NCBI GenBank assembly: GCA_937981915.1
Contig: CALJMD010000073.1
Span: forward strand, 1-41,542
Direction of reading: 5' to 3'
Origin: an uncultured Acidimicrobiales bacterium
GTDB lineage: Bacteria; Actinomycetota; Acidimicrobiia; Acidimicrobiales; SZUA-35
DNA length: 41,542 nucleotides
Both the position numbers and the translations under genes were made by a program. The stretch's first letter is position 1. Each line of letters opens with the position of its first letter. The notes under the pieces are model-generated. The model saw only the letters and a program-made list of their open reading frames with translations. It did no database searches and was not told the DNA's origin. Positions 40,114 to 41,542 of this stretch are shown here, in pieces.

Positions 40114-41265
40114 TTATTCAGTCGCCCCTGATGAGTCGTAGTCGAGGGGCAACAATTCATTCACTTCTCGGAGTTTGTGACGGTAGTGGTTGTAGATCAT
40201 CCGCTCTGATGTGCCCGCCCAGTCGGCTACCTGCGAAGCAGAGTTTCCGGCCTCGATCTGATGTGTGATAGCTGTGTGCCTCAACTCGTACGATGTAATC
40301 CGGCCGATCTTGGCGCGCTCACATAGTGCCGTCAGCATTCGCTGAAGGTTGCTCTTCTGAATCGCAGAGCCAACCGACGTGCAGACAATGAGATTCTGGT
40401 CTGACCAGCGGTCGCCTGCATGACCACGATTGTCACCTTGAGTGGCTCGCCACGCATCGAGTAGCACCGCCGTGTCTGGGTGAAGTCGAATCGTCCTGGA
40501 TGACTTCACCGTCTTCGGGTCCACGAACTCGTCGTCGCTATCAAACTGGTTGTCGACGCTAAGCGTGCCCTGCTCTCGATCTACAGCCGACCAACGTAGT
40601 GCTCGCAACTCCTGCGGTCGCAAACCGTGTCTGCCTCCAAGGTCGACAATCAGCTTCGTTACACCCTCGGCCGATCGATACAATGCCTGCCACTCGGATG
40701 CACTCAAGGCCCGTTTGTTGCGTTTGGCGACGGTGGTAGCGGGGATGATGGCGTTTGACGCCGGGTTGTGTTTTAGGTGACCTTGGCGAATTTCATTCTG
40801 GAACGCGTTGGACAAGAACGATCGAAGTCGGCCGCAATACTCCCGACTGACCGGTTGGCCGGAAGGGCTTATCGAGCCATCACCGAAGTCGGCCAACAGA
40901 CGGTCGCACTCGGGAACGGTGATCTCTCCAAGCTTGCGAGAGTCTCCAAAGAAGACCAGGATCGTTTGAGCGAACAACTCGTTTCGCTGCCGGTCGCTCC
41001 GTGACGGGCTCCTTGCCATCCAGACCTGCTGATAACCGTCCATCATCTCCGCTACCGTCCTGGCGTTGAAGGCCAGCGAGCCAAGCTCGACGATCTCGGC
41101 CTTCATCTCTGCGAGTTTGCGTTGTGCCTCGGCTCTTGTTCTGCCTCGTCGTAGTTTGCGGTGACGTCGACCGTTCGGGTGCCGGGGTAGTTCGATCATG
41201 GCGACCCACCGGCCGTTCTTGTCTTGAAAGATGCTGCCTTCGCCTGCGGATCTTCGGGCGGCCAT
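40114..41265 (-). CDS. int: Tyrosine recombinase (phage-type integrase)
   Basis: 383 residues. N-terminal AP2-like arm-binding domain (GSIFQDKNGRWVAMIELPRHPNGRR), core-binding SAM-like helices (about 70-180) and catalytic domain (about 185-375). Active-site residues: Arg216 in GRHGLRPQELRAL, Lys in the DPKTVKSSRTIRL hairpin, YELRHT (Arg329), and the nucleophile Tyr in ERMIYNHYRH (358 or 361). The usual His before LR is Tyr326, and the following GHxS His position reads Thr, so the site is a variant. It is coupled to the excisionase by a 1-nt TGATG overlap. It would integrate or excise the element at the tRNA-Val region. Confidence 0.92.
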   Translation of the reverse strand: MAARRSAGEGSIFQDKNGRWVAMIELPRHPNGRRHRKLRRGRTRAEAQRKLAEMKAEIVELGSLAFNARTVAEMMDGYQQVWMARSPSRSDRQRNELFAQTILVFFGDSRKLGEITVPECDRLLADFGDGSISPSGQPVSREYCGRLRSFLSNAFQNEIRQGHLKHNPASNAIIPATTVAKRNKRALSASEWQALYRSAEGVTKLIVDLGGRHGLRPQELRALRWSAVDREQGTLSVDNQFDSDDEFVDPKTVKSSRTIRLHPDTAVLLDAWRATQGDNRGHAGDRWSDQNLIVCTSVGSAIQKSNLQRMLTALCERAKIGRITSYELRHTAITHQIEAGNSASQVADWAGTSERMIYNHYRHKLREVNELLPLDYDSSGATE

Positions 41266-41459
41266 CAGGCCACCTGGTCGATGAATTCTTCGAGGTGGCG
41301 GCGGGCGATGAGTCGTCGTGCGCCGACTTTGAAGCTGCGGAGTTTGTTGGTGTTGAGCAGTTCATAGACGGAGTCTCGTTTGATGGAGAGCATTTCGGCG
41401 GCTTCCTCGATGGAGTAGGCCAGTTTGGGGTCGTATGGGTTTGGTAGTTGGTTTCTCAT
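41265..41459 (-). CDS. xis: Excisionase-like helix-turn-helix protein
   Basis: 64 residues from the ATG at 41459. Sequence is a typical HTH_17/MerR-like excisionase: SIEEAAEMLSIKRDSVYELLNTNKL, SFKVGARRLIARRHLEEFI. Such proteins bind attachment-site DNA and bias recombination towards excision. The frame is open a further 17 codons upstream, but that sequence lies in the tRNA-like element, so the inner ATG is preferred. Stop overlaps the integrase ATG by one base, so xis-int are expressed together. Confidence 0.85.
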   Translation of the reverse strand: MRNQLPNPYDPKLAYSIEEAAEMLSIKRDSVYELLNTNKLRSFKVGARRLIARRHLEEFIDQVA

Positions 41460-41462
41460 AGT

Positions 41463-41521
41463 GGCCGTACGAGGGGTCGAACCTCGGCCCGCTGTGGCGG
41501 GTGACTCCACTGTCTACGGCC
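41463..41521 (-). other. tRNA-like sequence without a D-arm
   Basis: Read leftward: a perfect 7-bp acceptor GGCCGTA / TACGGCC, a canonical T-arm CGAGG-TTCGACC-CCTCG, and between them a 17-nt arm GTGG...CCAC whose loop GTCACCC would place CAC at the anticodon with T at position 33 (closing pair A-G mismatched). Discriminator is A. Total length is 59 nt, too short for a normal tRNA and without space for a D-arm. An alternative hairpin CCCGC-CACA-GCGGG competes with the middle arm. It ends 3 nt before the excisionase ATG. Could be a degenerate tRNA, a regulatory leader, or att-related. Confidence 0.5.
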
Positions 41522-41542
41522 TGCCGTCTATGCGGCTGCTGG

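Larger units (their letters stand above)
38932..41542. mobile_element. Left part of a probable integrative element (right end outside window)
   Basis: Starts after tRNA-Val and includes a hypothetical membrane protein, an integrase and an excisionase. Features of a tRNA-integrated element: integrase facing the tRNA, excisionase coupled upstream of it, and atypical base use in the 39062 gene. The exact left boundary is unclear; it may be the tRNA-Val 3' end or a CCACCA-containing sequence near 39037. The att duplicate would lie beyond the right edge. Confidence 0.55.

Overview
The window looks like chromosomal DNA of a high-GC actinobacterium, most likely of the class Acidimicrobiia (Ilumatobacter-like). 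The evidence is a CarD regulator, DUF3039, DUF2510 and RDD proteins, a MurA whose active-site Cys is Asp, many GTG starts and apparently leaderless genes, and a DUF1800/DUF1501 pair. The taxonomic call is inference; no rRNA is present. Genes are dense and mostly housekeeping up to about 38.7 kb.

Layout. 1-3.1 kb: the 3' part of a coiled-coil/helix-hairpin-helix protein, then a leftward pair (3-hydroxyacyl-CoA dehydrogenase and alpha/beta hydrolase). 3.2-8.5 kb: thymidine kinase, a small membrane coiled-coil protein, an orphan ParA-type ATPase and the trkA-trkH potassium uptake operon. 8.5-14.3 kb: HpcH/HpaI-type aldolase, uracil-DNA glycosylase, a lipoprotein GH3 glycosidase, a Ser/Thr-rich anchored protein, an M20 peptidase and 5-formyltetrahydrofolate cyclo-ligase. 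14.3-17.2 kb: a PrxQ/BCP peroxiredoxin whose peroxidatic Cys codon is an in-frame TGA (probable selenocysteine, with a bacterial SECIS-like hairpin), DUF3039, a frameshifted nucleoside hydrolase and ribokinase; the last two would form a nucleoside-to-ribose-5-phosphate salvage route. 17.2-26 kb: GalE, an RDD membrane protein with a 59-residue membrane partner, CarD, a metallo-beta-lactamase-fold protein that has lost its metal ligands, a DmdC-like acyl-CoA dehydrogenase, Lgt, MurA and a serine hydrolase. 26-32.4 kb: a DEAD-box helicase overlapping an N6-adenine DNA methyltransferase without a visible nuclease, MetX, an Fpg/Nei glycosylase and two hypothetical genes. 32.4-38.5 kb: tRNA-Gly, an orphan substrate-binding lipoprotein, the DUF1800-DUF1501 pair and a repeat-rich membrane protein.

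38.7 kb to the end: tRNA-Cys and tRNA-Val, then what appears to be the left end of an integrative element. It holds a transmembrane Cys-containing protein, a tyrosine integrase and an excisionase in one leftward overlapping pair, and a tRNA-like sequence lacking a D-arm just upstream of the excisionase gene. The element runs off the right edge.

The strongest unusual signal is the selenocysteine peroxiredoxin at 14277-14738. Next are the D-armless tRNA-like sequence at 41463-41521, the orphan methyltransferase, the metal-site-less MBL protein and the tandem-repeat HhH protein. No CRISPR array, IS element or multigene defence system is visible.
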